Below, in pieces: positions 1 to 5,035 of a stretch of 5,035 nt of DNA. The notes beneath the pieces were generated by a model. The model was given only the letters and a program-made list of their open reading frames with translations, was not told the DNA's origin and did not search any database. The translations under genes were made by a program, and so were the position numbers. The DNA comes from Gammaproteobacteria bacterium. Its GTDB lineage: Bacteria > Pseudomonadota > Gammaproteobacteria > UBA9214. The DNA lies in assembly GCA_030599705.1 (NCBI GenBank), contig JAUVNM010000162.1, positions 1-5,035 of the forward strand. The letters are read 5' to 3'. How positions within the stretch are numbered: the first letter of the stretch is position 1; each line of letters begins with the position of its first letter.

Positions 1-48
1 AGAGACTTAAAATACGCTTGTACAAATACTTGACAGGTCAAAGCATAT

Positions 49-70
49 CAGGAGCGGGCTTGCCCGCGAA
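49..70 (+). repeat. REP-type palindrome (single copy, possibly with a decayed partner)
   Basis: The core is a perfect 6-bp stem, GCGGGC (54-59) and GCCCGC (62-67), around a central TT, flanked by CAGGA on the left and GAA on the right. The same layout recurs at 3384-3407, 3483-3546 and 4945-4968, so this is a dispersed family and not a chance hairpin. A weakly similar inverted partner may lie at about 85-98 (CAAGCGCTTCCTG), but it is too degenerate to be sure of. GTAGGAGCGGGCTTGCCCGCGAA-like REPs are known from Pseudomonas and other gammaproteobacteria, where RAYT transposases are thought to mobilise them. Confidence 0.75.
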
Positions 71-107
71 CAGCTAGCTGAACTCAAGCGCTTCCTGATC
101 CAACCGG

Positions 108-113
108 TATACT
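108..113 (+). promoter_or_regulatory. Putative -10 box of the L,D-transpeptidase gene, leaderless layout
   Basis: TATACT (5 of 6 to the sigma-70 consensus) ends six bases before the ATG at 120, so transcription would be expected to start at or next to the A of the start codon. No convincing -35 lies 16-18 bp upstream, and the bases before the ATG (CTCCCACC) hold no Shine-Dalgarno sequence. The yqcC-like gene in this window has the same arrangement. The promoter role is inferred. Confidence 0.45.
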
Positions 114-119
114 CCCACC

Positions 120-620
120 ATGCCCGCCAACCCGTATCTCATCAAGGTCAGCATCGACGAGCAGCGCCTGCAGTTGCTGAAGGACGACGAGGTCATCATG
201 GATGTGGCCGTCTCGACCGCCAGCAACGGTCCGGGCGAGGTCATCAATAGCGAGTGCACACCGCGCGGCTGGCACCGGGTCCGCGCACGCATCGGTGCGG
301 CCTGCCCGGTCAACACCGTGTTTTCCGGCCGGCGCCCGACCGGTGAGCTCTACACCCCGAAGATGCGCGCCGACAATCCCGGGCGCGACTGGATCATTAC
401 CCGCATCCTGTGGTTATGCGGTGAGGAGCCCGGTAAAAACCGGCTGGGGGAGGTCGATACCATGCGCCGCTATATCTATATTCACGGTGCCCCCGACGAT
501 GACCCGATGGGGATCCCGTCATCCCACGGTTGCGTGAAAATGCGTAATACGGAAGTGGTCGAGTTATTCAACAGTGTACCGGTCGGCACCCGCGTCCTGA
601 TCCAGGAAGCGCCGTTGTAG
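120..620 (+). CDS. L,D-transpeptidase family protein (YkuD domain), no signal peptide
   Basis: This 166-residue protein is a short YkuD-domain protein. L,D-transpeptidases form 3-3 peptidoglycan cross-links or attach proteins to the wall through an acyl-enzyme cysteine. The active-site signature is clear: IHGAP with His122, then SHGCVKMRN with His136, Gly137 and catalytic Cys138. Lys140 stands where Arg is more usual. Residues 6-35 (YLIKVSIDEQRLQLL...) match the opening strands of the domain, and the domain fills nearly the whole protein. There is no signal peptide, membrane segment, LysM or other wall-binding domain. An in-frame TGA at 96-98 and no start codon between it and 120 make this ATG the earliest possible start, so a missed N-terminal export signal is unlikely unless there is a sequence error. 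There is no ribosome binding site. The TAG stop lies inside the REP doublet at 617-674. The family is certain from the motif; substrate and cell location are unknown. Confidence 0.9.
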   Translation: MPANPYLIKVSIDEQRLQLLKDDEVIMDVAVSTASNGPGEVINSECTPRGWHRVRARIGAACPVNTVFSGRRPTGELYTPKMRADNPGRDWIITRILWLCGEEPGKNRLGEVDTMRRYIYIHGAPDDDPMGIPSSHGCVKMRNTEVVELFNSVPVGTRVLIQEAPL

Positions 621-674
621 GACCCGCGCCTCGCGGGGAATATTTACCGTTCCCGGCGAGGGCGCCGGTCCTAC
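617..674. repeat. Inverted REP doublet (REPIN-like) between convergent genes
   Basis: Outer arms GTAGGACC (617-624) and GGTCCTAC (667-674) are perfect inverse complements. Inside, two hairpins stand next to each other: CCCGCG (623-628) with CGCGGG (632-637), and CCGGCG (653-658) with CGCCGG (663-668). They are joined by an AT-richer spacer near 639-649. The layout is that of two REPs in inverted orientation. The left half starts inside the transpeptidase stop codon and the doublet ends 23 bp from the stop of the convergent yqcC-like gene. It could therefore serve as a bidirectional terminator or 3'-end stabiliser, but no T-tract follows, so intrinsic termination is only a possibility. Confidence 0.8.
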
Positions 675-697
675 GGTTCATTTGATTCCCGTTCCCG

Positions 698-1042
698 CTA
701 GTGCGACCGGCCACCTGCCTGGATGGCAATCAGATCATCGAAGCGCTTGATGAGCGTCAGCAAGCTGGCAGCCGGCGGGTCATTCTTGCGCAGGGTCTCC
801 TGTGCGTACGTAAAAATACCGCTTTTCATCGGCAGTGGTTTACGATGTTCCAGAATCTGCTTCATGCGCGGCAGAAAGATCCACTGCAGCCACTGCTCGA
901 AGCGCAGGGTATCGAAACAGAAGGGCTGTGAACTGACGAGGGCTTCCCGGGACGGCTGGTACGCGTCCCACCTGCCGCAGGTCCGGAGGGTCGCCTCGAC
1001 TTCCAGCAGGACGTCGGCAATGCGATTGGGTATATCGTGCAT
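698..1042 (-). CDS. yqcC: YqcC family protein
   Basis: This 114-residue protein matches what I know of the YqcC family (E. coli YqcC is about 109 residues). Shared traits are an N-terminal helix ending in a tryptophan (ADVLLEVEATLRTCGRW), then SSQPFCFDTLRFEQWLQWIFLPRM around residues 38-61, then a KPLP segment. It looks soluble and helical, with no signal peptide or membrane segment. The function of YqcC is not established; in E. coli its gene neighbours the tRNA pseudouridine synthase gene truC, which is absent here. An upstream in-frame ATG at 1123 would add 27 residues, but those have no family counterpart and no ribosome binding site. The ATG at 1042 lines up with the family start and has a TATAAT box exactly placed for a leaderless transcript. 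The gene converges on the L,D-transpeptidase gene and diverges from fusA2. Family call good, start moderately sure. Confidence 0.85.
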   Translation of the reverse strand: MHDIPNRIADVLLEVEATLRTCGRWDAYQPSREALVSSQPFCFDTLRFEQWLQWIFLPRMKQILEHRKPLPMKSGIFTYAQETLRKNDPPAASLLTLIKRFDDLIAIQAGGRSH

Positions 1043-1048
1043 GGTAAA

Positions 1049-1054
1049 ATTATA
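1049..1054 (-). promoter_or_regulatory. Putative -10 box of the yqcC-like gene, leaderless layout
   Basis: On the minus strand a perfect TATAAT ends six bases before the ATG at 1042, so the predicted transcription start falls on or next to the start codon. The nearest purine-rich stretch, AGG, is 12 bases from the ATG and too far for a normal Shine-Dalgarno. No good -35 is visible. The local sequence GGTATAATTTTACCATG closely parallels GGTATACTCCCACCATG before the L,D-transpeptidase gene. Confidence 0.5.
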
Positions 1055-1144
1055 CCTGCCCGGTATTCGCAGCGGAAATGCCCGTATTTCATGCGTATCG
1101 CACCAGTCAAGACCTGCTGTCATGGATTTATTGCCATATTCGTA

Positions 1145-1150
1145 TATAAT
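1145..1150 (+). promoter_or_regulatory. Putative fusA2 promoter (-10) with a GC-rich discriminator
   Basis: A perfect TATAAT is followed at once by CCCGCGG, which would be the discriminator before a start site near 1157. GC-rich discriminators are the known hallmark of promoters repressed by ppGpp/DksA in the stringent response, which would suit a translation factor gene. The -35 is weak: the best 16-bp-spaced hexamer is TGGATT (1123-1128), three of six to consensus. The resulting leader would be about 120 nt. Confidence 0.5.
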
Positions 1151-1156
1151 CCCGCG

Positions 1157-1276
1157 GCTGACTTTGAACCTAAATACGTGTTATCGGGAGATTTTTACGG
1201 AATGCCGGAGATCGGCCCGGCCAGCCCTGACACGCCAGGATGAATAAACCAATCTTATCTATAGAGTAGCCGGAAA
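1157..1276 (+). other. fusA2 5' leader with two overlapping mini-ORFs
   Basis: Two tiny reading frames precede fusA2. The first, 1202-1243, encodes MPEIGPASPDTPG and has GGAG (1187-1190) eleven bases upstream. Its TGA overlaps the ATG of the second, 1240-1269, which encodes MNKPILSIE and stops seven bases before the fusA2 ATG. No riboswitch or attenuator hairpin is evident. The frames may be chance, since the first has only a distantly placed ribosome binding site and the second has none with usable spacing. Confidence 0.2.
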
Positions 1277-3364
1277 ATGACTGATTTAGCCCAGTACAGA
1301 AACATTGGTATCTTCGCCCACGTGGATGCCGGCAAGACGACGACCACCGAACGCATCCTGAAACTCACGGGCAAGATCCACAAGACCGGCGAGGTGCACG
1401 ATGGCGAGGCCACCACCGACTTCATGGAGCAGGAGCAGGAACGCGGTATCACCATCCAGTCAGCCGCCACCAGCTGCGAGTGGAACGACCACCGCCTGAA
1501 TATTATTGATACCCCCGGACACGTCGACTTCACCATCGAGGTGTACCGTTCCCTGAAAGTCCTCGACGGCGGCATTGGCGTGTTCTGCGGCTCCGGCGGT
1601 GTGGAACCGCAGTCCGAGACCAACTGGCGCTATGCCAACGAGTCCGGGGTCGCACGCATTATTTTCGTCAACAAGCTGGACCGTATCGGGGCCGATTTCT
1701 ACCGCGTGGTGCATCAGGTCGAGGACATCCTCGATGCCAAGCCGCTGGTCATGGTGCTGCCGATCGGCACCGAGGACCAATTCACGGGCATCGTCGACCT
1801 GCTGACCCGCAAGGCCTGGGTTTGGGACGACTCCGGCGACCCGGAGAATTATGAATTACAGGATCCGCCGGCCGACATGGCCGATGCCGTTGAGGAATGG
1901 CGCGAGAAACTGATTGAAACCGCCGTCGAACAGGATGACGACGTCCTGGAACAGTACCTCGAGGGCGAGGAGCCTTCTATTGATGACCTCAAGCGCTGTA
2001 TCCGCAAGGGTACCATTGCGCTGGACTTCTTCCCGACCTATTGCGGCTCGGCCTTCAAGAACAAGGGCGTGCAGCCGGTGCTGAATGCCACGGTGGACTT
2101 CCTGCCGAACCCGACGGAAGTCAAGCCGCAGCCGGAGGTCGACCTGGAAGGCCACGAGACCGGCGAGTTCGCCGTTGTCGATCCCGACCGGCCACTGCGT
2201 GCACTCGCCTTCAAGATCATGGACGACCGTTTCGGCGCGCTGACCTTTATCCGCATCTACTCGGGACAAATCGGGAAGGGCGTGACGGTACTCAATACCT
2301 TTACCGGCAAGACCGAGCGCATCGGGCGCATCGTCGAGATGCACGCCGATTCCCGCGAGGAACTGACCAGCGCCCGGGCCGGAGACATCGTCGCCGTCAT
2401 CGGCATGAAGAATGTCCAGACCGGGCACACGCTGTGCGATCCGAAGAACCCGGCCACGCTGGAACCAATGGTGTTCCCGGAGCCGGTGATCTCCATGGCG
2501 ATCGATCCCAAGGACAAGACCGCGGCCGAGAAGATGGGGATTGCGCTTGGCAAGATGATCAGGGAAGACCCGTCGTTCCGCGTTGAGACCGACCAGGACA
2601 GCGGCGAGACCATCCTCAAGGGCATGGGCGAACTGCACCTCGACATAAAGGTCGACATCCTGCGGCGCACGCATGGCATCGATGTCAGCGTCGGCAAACC
2701 GCAGGTGGCCTACCGCGAGACCATTACCCAGCGCACCGAAGACAGCTATACCCACAAGAAGCAGACCGGTGGCTCCGGCCAGTTCGCCAAGATCGACTAC
2801 GTGATCGAGCCCGGCGAAACCGGCAGCGGTTATGAATTCGAGTCGGCGGTCACCGGCGGTACCGTGCCGCGTGAATTCTGGCCCGCGGTCTCCAAGGGCT
2901 TCAAGAAAAGCATGGAGAAGGGCGTGCTCGCGGGTTACCCCTGTCTCGATTTCAAGGTCACCCTGCTGGACGGTGGCTATCACCCGGTCGACTCCTCCGC
3001 CGTAGCCTATGAACTGGCCGCCGCAGCCGCCTACCGCCAGACCATGCCCAAGGCAGGCCCGCAGATGATGGAACCCATCATGCGCGTGGACGTGTACACG
3101 CCGGACGATTATGTTGGTGATGTCATCGGCGATCTCAACCGGCGCCGCGGCATGATCAAGTCACAGGAGGCGGGCGCCACCAATGTGCACATCAATGCCG
3201 AGTGCCCCTTAAGCGAGATGTTCGGTTATATCGGCGACCTGCGCACCATGACCTCCGGCCGTGGTCAGTTTTCCATGGAATTCCTGCACTACATGCCGTG
3301 CCCGAAGAACGTGGCAGAGGAAGTCATCAAGGAAGCGAAGGAACGCGAAGCCGCGAAGAAGTAG
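1277..3364 (+). CDS. fusA2: Elongation factor G, second paralogue (EF-G 2)
   Basis: This complete 695-residue translational GTPase (E. coli EF-G has 704) should drive ribosomal translocation and/or, with RRF, ribosome recycling in the cytoplasm. G-domain motifs are intact: G1 AHVDAGKT (14-21), G2 RGIT (56-59), G3 DTPGH (78-82) with catalytic His82, G4 NKLD (132-135) and G5 GSAF (257-260). Domain II lies at about 303-395, III at 405-475, IV at 476-600 and V at 600-685. The domain IV tip loop GGYHPVDSS (566-574) keeps the histidine equivalent to E. coli His583. Compared with canonical FusA it has a shortened segment after SAATSCEW and reads SGGVEPQSETNWRYANESG, DDRFGALTFIRIYSG and THKKQTGGSGQF. 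These match the extra EF-G I recall from Vibrio and Shewanella. It stands alone, without rpsL, rpsG or tuf, which supports paralogue status. The ribosome binding site is weak (CGGAAA just before the ATG). Whether it specialises in translocation, recycling or stress cannot be told here. Confidence 0.95.
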   Translation: MTDLAQYRNIGIFAHVDAGKTTTTERILKLTGKIHKTGEVHDGEATTDFMEQEQERGITIQSAATSCEWNDHRLNIIDTPGHVDFTIEVYRSLKVLDGGIGVFCGSGGVEPQSETNWRYANESGVARIIFVNKLDRIGADFYRVVHQVEDILDAKPLVMVLPIGTEDQFTGIVDLLTRKAWVWDDSGDPENYELQDPPADMADAVEEWREKLIETAVEQDDDVLEQYLEGEEPSIDDLKRCIRKGTIALDFFPTYCGSAFKNKGVQPVLNATVDFLPNPTEVKPQPEVDLEGHETGEFAVVDPDRPLRALAFKIMDDRFGALTFIRIYSGQIGKGVTVLNTFTGKTERIGRIVEMHADSREELTSARAGDIVAVIGMKNVQTGHTLCDPKNPATLEPMVFPEPVISMAIDPKDKTAAEKMGIALGKMIREDPSFRVETDQDSGETILKGMGELHLDIKVDILRRTHGIDVSVGKPQVAYRETITQRTEDSYTHKKQTGGSGQFAKIDYVIEPGETGSGYEFESAVTGGTVPREFWPAVSKGFKKSMEKGVLAGYPCLDFKVTLLDGGYHPVDSSAVAYELAAAAAYRQTMPKAGPQMMEPIMRVDVYTPDDYVGDVIGDLNRRRGMIKSQEAGATNVHINAECPLSEMFGYIGDLRTMTSGRGQFSMEFLHYMPCPKNVAEEVIKEAKEREAAKK

Positions 3365-3373
3365 GACCCGCGC
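3361..3373 (+). repeat. Partial REP at the fusA2 stop codon
   Basis: GTAGGACCCGCGC is identical over 13 bases to 617-629, the left half of the REP doublet that overlaps the L,D-transpeptidase stop. The fusA2 TAG is bases 2-4 of this element, exactly as in the other gene. The right side of the hairpin is missing: the next bases are ATCTCCCACC, then a second REP begins at 3384. It is best read as a truncated copy. Confidence 0.55.
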
Positions 3374-3383
3374 ATCTCCCACC

Positions 3384-3452
3384 TGTAGGAGCGGCCTTGG
3401 CCGCGAACCGGGAGTTGTATAGTCCGCATTCGCCAGCAAGCTGGCTCCTGCA
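3384..3452. repeat. Asymmetric REP doublet (REPIN-like) after fusA2
   Basis: The left REP (3384-3407) starts TGTAGGA and has the stem GCGGCC-TT-GGCCGC (3391-3404). The right REP (3429-3452), in inverted orientation, has the stem GCCAGC-AA-GCTGGC (3432-3445) and ends CTCCTGCA. The spacer is 21 bp. The right half is 23 of 24 identical to 4993-5016, so the same doublet type occurs twice in this window. The two halves use different stems, as in paired REP subtypes of other bacteria. It could protect the fusA2 3' end, but there is no T-tract. Confidence 0.8.
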
Positions 3453-3482
3453 AGAACTTGGGCTTCCCTGTGAGTTGTTGTT

Positions 3483-3546
3483 TGTAGGAGCGGGCTGAAG
3501 GTGAGGCGCTTGCGCCGAGAGGCTGCCCTGGGGCATGCCCGCGAAC
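3483..3546 (+). repeat. REP element split at its centre by a 39-bp hairpin-rich segment
   Basis: TGTAGGAGCGGGCT (3483-3496) and TGCCCGCGAAC (3536-3546) together reconstruct a full REP of the type seen at 49-70. They are separated by 39 bp (3497-3535) placed exactly between the two central T residues. The insert carries its own palindromes: GGCGC-TT-GCGCC (3505-3516) and TGCCC-TG-GGGCA (3524-3535). The GCGGGC/GCCCGC stem can still close, now with two hairpins on top. Confidence 0.6.
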
Positions 3547-3558
3547 TCGATTTCAGTA

Positions 3559-3625
3559 AATGTCGGATTTATCCATAGCGCTCAAAAGCGCAGTGTAACC
3601 CGACATTCTGCTCGTCGGATTACAC
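3559..3625. repeat. Three-arm inverted repeat next to the capA-like stop
   Basis: Arm 1 AATGTCGG (3559-3566) is complementary to CCGACATT (3600-3607), enclosing a hairpin GCGCT-CAAA-AGCGC (3578-3591). The middle arm GTGTAACCCGAC (3593-3604) is also complementary to GTCGGATTACAC (3614-3625), with one A/C mismatch that becomes a U-G wobble in RNA of the minus strand. These pairings exclude each other. In the minus-strand transcript the 12-bp stem starts three bases after the capA-like stop, so it may act as that gene's 3'-end hairpin. No U-tract follows. Repeats with GTCGG...TTACAC arms are common in gammaproteobacterial spacers. Confidence 0.6.
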
Positions 3626-3628
3626 CCA

Positions 3629-4849
3629 TCAACTCCAGTCCACCCGCAGCGTCGCATTTTCCGATCGGATCACCTGCGCTCCTGCCAGCCGACTCTCCCG
3701 GTCCAGCATCTCCCGCAACCACTCAGTGTCGTCATGGCCGGCCCGCTCAAGACGAAACCGCTTGCGGCGCAGCGGCACCATCTCCAGCGCCACCAGTTCG
3801 CCACTGGCCCGGTCCAGCGTCACCAGGTACAGCAGGGCCAGCTCGTTGCGGTATTCCTCGTGGCCGCTAATGCCCTCGTAGTCATCGATCAGGTCGCCGC
3901 AGCCGTAAAGGATCGGCTTACCCTGATAGATTTCCATGCCCAGCGGGTGATGCGAGGAATGGCCGTATACCAGGTCCACGCCGGCTGCCTCGATCAGCGC
4001 ATGGGCGAAGCGGGTGTGTGCCGCCGGGATGGCATAACCCCAGTTGCCGCCCCAGTGCAGGGAGATCACCGCCAGGTCGCCGGGCCGCTTGTGGCCACGC
4101 ACCGTGTTCGCGATTTCATGGGCCGTGCGCTCGGAGAGGTCCTCGAGCAGCTGCAGGCCCGGTCGGTCGCTGGTCGCTTCCCAGACGGCCGGGATACCGC
4201 TGCTGCGCAGGCCGGCGGCGAACACCAGTACCCGGCCCCGGCCCGGCAGGGTCAAGACCGCCGGCGCCTGTGCCGCGGCCCGGTCCACACCGGCACCCAC
4301 GGTCGCCAGTCCCGCCTGTGCCAGGCTTGACAGGGTCTCCTCGAGGCCCGGGTAGCCCCAGTCCAGCACATGGTTGTTGGCCAGCACACAGCAATCGATC
4401 GCGGCGACCGTCAGGCAGGGGATATTGTCCGGGTGCATGCGGTACTGGATCCCCTTGCGCGGCCAGGGTGAACCGGTGCGGGTGACAGCGGTCTCCAGGT
4501 TGATGATGCGCACACTGGGGGCGGCCGCCTCCAGTGCGGCCAGAGCATCCCCCCAGATCCAGGCGAAGTCCACCGGTCGGGGGATCGGGCCATGGGCCTG
4601 CTCGGCGAGTTGCACGTAATCGTGTGCCGAACGGCTGTACGGTTCGAAAATGCGCGGGTCTCCGGGGCGGGGCAGTACCTGGTCGATGCCTCTTCCGGTC
4701 ATGACATCACCGGCCACGAACAGGGTGACGGTATCGTTTGAGGGCTGTTCCGGTTGCATGTGTTGCCTGGACGGCGCGGATTGTTTATCCATACCCGTGG
4801 CCGCCAGCGGTGTGATCGCGGAATACTTGAGGAAGTCCCTGCGTTTCAT
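3629..4849 (-). CDS. CapA/PGA_cap-family protein with a Tat-like signal
   Basis: This 406-residue protein belongs to the PGA_cap family, named after CapA of poly-gamma-glutamate capsule synthesis and related to the calcineurin-like phosphoesterase fold. The conserved blocks appear in order: GDVMTGRG (47-54), INLETAVT (116-123), LANNHVLDWG (156-165), SLHWGGNW (263-270), GHSSHHPLG (296-304) and PILYGCGDL (312-320). Asp48, Glu119, Asn159, His160, His265, His297 and His300 are candidate metal or active-site residues by analogy. The N-terminus MKRRDFLK fits the twin-arginine motif and is followed by a short weakly hydrophobic stretch (9-20), so Tat export is likely but the cleavage site is unclear. 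Where relatives usually read WGxE and GNF, this one has WGGN and GDL. No capB, capC or other capsule gene is present, so its substrate is unknown and poly-gamma-glutamate synthesis should not be assumed. The ATG has GGA six bases upstream. The TGA stop is followed by the repeat at 3559-3625. Confidence 0.88.
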   Translation of the reverse strand: MKRRDFLKYSAITPLAATGMDKQSAPSRQHMQPEQPSNDTVTLFVAGDVMTGRGIDQVLPRPGDPRIFEPYSRSAHDYVQLAEQAHGPIPRPVDFAWIWGDALAALEAAAPSVRIINLETAVTRTGSPWPRKGIQYRMHPDNIPCLTVAAIDCCVLANNHVLDWGYPGLEETLSSLAQAGLATVGAGVDRAAAQAPAVLTLPGRGRVLVFAAGLRSSGIPAVWEATSDRPGLQLLEDLSERTAHEIANTVRGHKRPGDLAVISLHWGGNWGYAIPAAHTRFAHALIEAAGVDLVYGHSSHHPLGMEIYQGKPILYGCGDLIDDYEGISGHEEYRNELALLYLVTLDRASGELVALEMVPLRRKRFRLERAGHDDTEWLREMLDRESRLAGAQVIRSENATLRVDWS

Positions 4850-4904
4850 CAGTTTTCCGGAAGGCAGACAACGTAGCTTTCAACGGATCGCGGCAGTAAT
4901 ACAG

Positions 4905-4920
4905 ATCATGTCGATATGAT
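4905..4920. promoter_or_regulatory. Near-palindrome upstream of the capA-like gene, possible operator
   Basis: ATCATGTCGATATGAT equals its own reverse complement at 14 of 16 positions, centred on TCGA. It sits in the AT-rich stretch 55 bp upstream of the capA-like start, where an operator could lie. No clear -35/-10 pair is visible nearby; TACAAT at 4931-4936 (minus strand) is a possible -10 without a -35. The rest of 4850-4944 holds no gene. Confidence 0.25.
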
Positions 4921-4944
4921 AGTAATTATGATTGTAGCCCAGCT

Positions 4945-5016
4945 TGCAGGAGCGAGCTTGCCCGCGAACAGGTTAAGACCGCACATGATCGATTCGCCAG
5001 CAAGCTGGCTCCTACA
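4945..5016. repeat. Asymmetric REP doublet (REPIN-like) upstream of the capA-like gene
   Basis: The left REP (4945-4968) has the stem GCGAGC-TT-GCCCGC with one A/C mismatch (4955 with 4962). The inverted right REP (4993-5016) has the perfect stem GCCAGC-AA-GCTGGC (4996-5009) and ends CTCCTACA. The spacer is 24 bp. The right half differs from 3429-3452 at one base, while the spacers of the two doublets are unrelated in sequence. Confidence 0.8.
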
Positions 5017-5035
5017 GATGCCTGAATTTCCTTGC

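Noticed and set aside
30..41. TTGACAGGTCAA, a perfect -35 hexamer and short inverted repeat
   Set aside because: No -10 box lies 15-19 bp downstream (the spot falls in the REP at 49-70). Arms of five bases are easily expected by chance, so I do not call a promoter or operator.
698..1123. Longer form of the YqcC-family protein starting at 1123
   Set aside because: The extra 27 residues have no counterpart in the YqcC family and no ribosome binding site, and the longer start would overlap the weak -35 region of fusA2.
723..1247. Plus-strand open frame of 174 codons across the yqcC-like gene
   Set aside because: It is the antisense of the YqcC-family gene, with low-quality Arg/Ser/Cys-rich content and no recognisable domain.
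1856..2983. Long open frame of 375 codons on the minus strand inside fusA2
   Set aside because: It lies wholly antisense to a clearly real EF-G gene. Its composition follows from the GC-rich codon use of fusA2, and no family motif is recognisable.
3361..3628. Possible CRISPR array or small RNA in the repeat-rich spacer
   Set aside because: The repeats are unequal, partly inverted and irregularly spaced with no unique spacers of constant length, which fits REP elements and not CRISPR. No promoter-terminator pair supports an sRNA.
4018..4485. Plus-strand open frame of 155 codons opposite the capA-like gene
   Set aside because: It is a Pro/Arg/Gly-rich shadow typical of antisense frames in GC-rich DNA. 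The minus-strand gene carries all the conserved motifs.

Overview
The window looks like a chromosomal piece of a moderately GC-rich gammaproteobacterium. Three things point that way: a YqcC-family protein (a gammaproteobacterial family), an EF-G of the second-paralogue type that I recognise from Vibrio and Shewanella relatives, and many GTAGGAGCGG-type REP palindromes. Genus cannot be read from the sequence.

Layout: (1) 1-119, intergenic, with a REP palindrome at 49-70 and a TATACT box right before the first gene. (2) 120-620 (+), a short YkuD-fold L,D-transpeptidase without a signal peptide. (3) 617-674, an inverted REP doublet between two convergent genes; its first bases supply the transpeptidase stop codon. 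(4) 698-1042 (-), a YqcC-family protein. (5) 1043-1276, a divergent promoter region with a -10 box for each direction and a leader of about 120 nt before the next gene. (6) 1277-3364 (+), fusA2, a complete EF-G paralogue standing apart from rpsL, rpsG and tuf. (7) 3361-3625, a gene-free convergent spacer packed with palindromic repeats. (8) 3629-4849 (-), a CapA/PGA_cap-family protein with a Tat-like N-terminus. (9) 4850-5035, its upstream region, with a near-palindrome and a second asymmetric REP doublet.

The four genes alternate in direction (+, -, +, -) with no overlaps, so each is probably its own transcription unit, and nothing suggests a shared pathway. I see no CRISPR array, tRNA, rRNA, transposase, phage gene or defence cassette, and no new multi-gene system. 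The unusual content is in the spacers: REP elements that coincide with stop codons, a REP split exactly at its centre, a three-arm inverted repeat, and two genes whose near-identical -10/ATG layout suggests leaderless transcripts.
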